Of a stretch of 64,000 nucleotides of DNA, positions 1 through 64,000 are shown piece after piece. The DNA lies in assembly GCA_963576475.1 (NCBI GenBank), contig OY754980.1:27083486-27147485 (forward strand), in the 5' to 3' direction. A model generated the notes under the pieces. The model saw nothing but the letters and a program-made list of their open reading frames with translations, searched no databases and was not told where the DNA came from. The stretch comes from Molanna angustata (Eukaryota; Arthropoda; Insecta; Trichoptera; Molannidae). Position numbers and translations under genes: made by a program. Every line of letters starts with the position of its first letter. Position 1 is the first letter of the stretch.

Positions 1-120
1 AAAATAAAAATTAAGATATTTGTTGTACTATATAATACAACCATTTAAAAGAATCACCTAATTTTATTTGTGTCAATAAAAATGAAATAAAATAAAAACT
101 TAAAATGGTTTCTATCTCAG
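1..120 (+). other. USP34: Intron upstream of first visible exon
   Basis: AT-rich sequence ending in TTTCTATCTCAG, a normal 3' splice site for exon 1. The preceding exons lie outside the window. The ATG at 105 is intronic and is not the protein start. Confidence 0.8.
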
Positions 121-61155
<61,035 letters not shown>

Positions 61156-61462
61156 ATATTTAAGCACTTCTATCCCAGTTCATCCGGGATCGGGCCTCCT
61201 AGTCAACACACATGACAAGGAGAGTTTTTTGTTTGGCAAGTGTTTTTTTTTTTACGGTTGGTTGCCACCTGTTGCCAAGACTTTCATCATGTTATAATGT
61301 GGGCGCTGTCATTGACCCTTTGGGTTCTTCTGCCGCCTGTCCTGCTATGAGCCCTAGCCCAAGCTAACATTACGATCTTGGCCTCTACTCCAGATATCCC
61401 AGAAAAACCCAAAAGGGGGGGTGTAGCACTCTCGTTAAAATTAACTTATTCAATTAAAAATA

Positions 61463-61468
61463 AATAAA
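61463..61468 (+). terminator. Candidate poly(A) signal AATAAA
   Basis: First AATAAA after the USP34 stop codon, about 310 bases downstream. It may belong to a LINE-like tail with a (GAT)n run. Confidence 0.35.
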
Positions 61469-62787
61469 AGTAATGATGATGATGATGATTGTATGTTTTT
61501 AGAACTTTTAAAATGAGATACGTTCAGATGGATGGCGGTGAACAGTGTAAAATATATCAAGTTTTCATTTTGTTTTTTTTTTTCTTAGCTCCGCTTATCC
61601 GTACTGACTTATTGTGGATATATAATATATTGTGAGCAGCTTGCTATTTCCATATCATATAATATTTATGTACCTATCACTCTCAATTCTAGAGATATTG
61701 TCATAGGTATTCTACATAATATCTCTACACATAAATGTGATAACTTAAAAAATCTAAGATGAAGACTTAATGTCAAAGTATTAATGTATGTTTATGCATA
61801 TTCATGTTTGTATGTATATGCGAATGCATATGTATATTTATATGTATATTAATATGTGTATGTATATATTTGTTAATAATATTATGCATGTGCTCAGTGG
61901 TTTTTTTCGCATATTTTTCAAAAATTAAAAAAAAAAGGATTTAATACGAAAAGATATATTTTTAATTTTTGCGTTAGCAAGTGTTTTTTTTTATATTTTT
62001 ATTTTCTATTATTTTGAAATATTTCATTGTGTTTGAGACATCACCGTGTTACAAATTATAAATATATGCTATAGATGGCGCCTAAAATTGGCAGAGAACT
62101 CGGCTGAAATTTTAAAATGCTCAAATTAAAGACATGATAATTTTTGTTTTTTTTTTATTGTCAAACAAACATTGGGAAAATGAGTTGAAGTGAAAATTTT
62201 CTGTGACTGATAACATTATTATAATATTATATATAATATATATTTAGTAGTTATTATAAAACCAGTGTAATCTAGATTGTAAAGTTATGTTACATATTTT
62301 GTAAAACTGATTGAATAGCTTTATTTGATATATTTGAATGTTTGCTGAATTTTTTATCGGTGTACATTAATTATTATAAAACTGGGTTTTATAAAGTCGT
62401 AAAATATAACTATTATTGCTTTATTCATAAAGGATATTTTAAGCACTGTGAAATATTTATAATGTATTATTACTATTATTAATTACTGATGAGATGTTTT
62501 CTTTTGGTAAAAGGGTTTATAATAATAACATTATTATAATGTCAATATCAAAAAAAAAAATAAAACCTTTGGGAAATTTCGTTAAGCTTTCTAGTGATAA
62601 ATTTATTCTCTATATGTCCTTTAATATATAATAATGATATGTGCGAATTATCAAAAGAATTTTTCACACATTTATTGTTAGGTGTCATACAGATTTTTGT
62701 ATTAAAAATACTGCCTAATAACTATGTAAACTAGAATCGATGCCACCCATTAATATATTATAATTGTTGTCTCGTTAAATACCTTTT

Positions 62788-62793
62788 AATAAA
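62788..62793 (+). terminator. Candidate distal poly(A) signal AATAAA
   Basis: AATAAA followed by a T-rich stretch, before the hAT-like MITE. Another AATAAA lies at 62559-62564. Confidence 0.3.
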
Positions 62794-62951
62794 ACTTTCT
62801 TGTTATTATGTATAGACTTTGCGTTAAGCTAAAGTTTCTCTTGTTCAATTATACAATAGCGTCATTTCTTTAGCCGTGTCACACTATTACATTTTGTTTT
62901 CAAATAGATTCTATTTTTAAATTATATGTCTCACGACTTATTCGTTTAAAT

Positions 62952-63146
62952 CAGTGGTTATTTGCAGATATTTGTGGATGACTCAATCTGAAAGTGAATT
63001 ACCACGAACCACCCATTACATTATATTTATCTTATCAGTTGCAACCAAATTCAAATGTGATTAAATACAACAATTTTTCAAAAACAAACTATCATCTTTC
63101 ATCACAGACCACCTTTGGGTCGCGGACCACTGGTCGGGAAACACTG
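62952..63146. mobile_element. hAT-like MITE, 195 bp
   Basis: Ends CAGTGGTTATTTG and GGTCGGGAAACACTG, with the internal GCGGACCACTGGTCGGG typical of hAT MITEs. Flanks GTTTAAAT and ATTTAAAT agree at seven of eight bases. Confidence 0.82.
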
Positions 63147-63554
63147 ATTTAAATATTTATATTTATTATAAAATAAACCACTTTATAATGATTGCCTAAA
63201 TAAATCTATTTTAACAATGACCGGTTCCGTGCAATGCACAAAATTGGAGATGGTCGAAAGAAATGAATAGTGGTACCTATAAAGTGTTCTATTTTATATT
63301 AAATTTTAATATGAAATCACAAATCACTCTCATTGAGATAAATTAATATGAAATTCTATCAAATGCGATTAAAAATCTAAATTGCGTCATTCATTTCATT
63401 TATGAAAGACTCTTTCTCTGCCACTCATTCAATCTTTTTCAGTGTATCATTAAGCTTTGATATTTATATAGCATAAAAGAAATTATAATTATCGTTATTT
63501 GCCAAACGCTTATCATGTAATCCAATAATTTTCCTATGTATTTTAATTTTTGTA

Positions 63555-63958
63555 TCAGTGCAGGTCAAATCTCTGAATAACGAATACCGATGTAACGAAA
63601 TTTTCAGTATAACGTATATGAAATATGTCCCCGATAAACTTTCATACAACAATCTACTGAACCAAAATTCACTGTAGTGAAGCCGATCTCAGAATAACAA
63701 TATTTTTTTCAGAATGATGTTTCAATTTTATGCGAACTCGGTCTGTTTTTGATATTGCGTAGGTAACATACAGTTTACAAGTGCTAGTCTTTGTACGCAC
63801 GCATCTTTACCCATCTTTCGTATCTCAAAAACATTATTTACTGTATGAAAACGGACAGTAAAAAATAAAAAATTAGCATTCAATTTTCATTCATTTGCAA
63901 ATTTTCAAACATTTTATGTGGTCCCGTGAACATTGTTATACTGAGATTTGATCTGTAC
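63555..63958. mobile_element. Tigger/pogo-like MITE, about 404 bp
   Basis: Ends CAGTGCAGGTCAAATCTC and, on the other strand, AGTACAGATCAAATCTCAG, with TA on both sides (63553-63554, 63959-63960). Internal ATAACGAATACCGATGTAACG words are typical of pogo-type ends. Confidence 0.65.
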
Positions 63959-64000
63959 TACCTTTAAATGTCATTGAATACTTGTGCATGTTTACACATC

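Larger units (their letters stand above)
61156..62800 (+). other. USP34: Probable 3' UTR and downstream flank of USP34
   Basis: No coding signal. The first 300 bases are GC-rich for a 3' UTR here and end in a (GAT)n run near 61480-61490, so they could be an inserted LINE 3' end. After that the sequence is AT-rich. The true transcript end is not visible; candidate poly(A) signals are listed separately. Confidence 0.5.

Overview
This window is animal nuclear DNA, almost certainly from an insect or another arthropod. It is AT-rich, GT-AG introns break up a conserved coding sequence, and the rest is dense with short DNA transposons, tRNA-derived SINEs, broken LINEs and satellites. The insect order cannot be fixed from the sequence.

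One host gene spans nearly the whole window on the + strand. It is the ortholog of ubiquitin-specific protease USP34 (puffyeye, puf, in Drosophila). I could trace 44 coding exons from 121 to the TAA at 61153-61155, about 2,684 codons. The N-terminal part, roughly 700 residues by comparison with vertebrate USP34, lies upstream. Exons 1-17 encode the conserved N-terminal/central helical region with a ubiquitin-like segment. Exons 18-24 encode the USP catalytic core: Cys box at 35531, a zinc-ribbon CxxC, His box at 39547 and Asp at 39652. Exons 25-44 encode the long C-terminal helical region and an acidic, Ser-rich tail. Splice phases agree at every junction except exon 21/22.

Layout: 1-11 kb is one 10.8-kb intron with a 47-bp tandem array, two (AT)n tracts and several dispersed repeats. 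11-14 kb holds exons 2-6 and an antisense LINE with an open RNase H segment. 14-19 kb is an intron dominated by two inverted arrays of a 70-bp satellite, one with a 778-bp higher-order repeat. 19-34 kb holds exons 7-17 with LINE tails, hAT-like and other terminal-inverted-repeat elements. 35-43 kb holds the catalytic exons and a 1.6-kb array of a 45-bp palindromic unit grown inside a SINE. 43-61 kb holds exons 25-44. 61-64 kb is the 3' UTR and downstream DNA with hAT-like and Tigger-like MITEs.

A recurring theme is that tandem arrays sit inside recognisable mobile elements: the 45-bp array in a SINE, the AT tracts in a dispersed repeat, the 70-bp satellite related to a dispersed repeat, and a 21-bp minisatellite in another repeat family. 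The most striking observation is the 45-bp array. It consists of one 14-bp word in alternating orientation with two spacers, and one spacer is inverted in two units. I found no CRISPR array, no rRNA, and no second convincing host gene.
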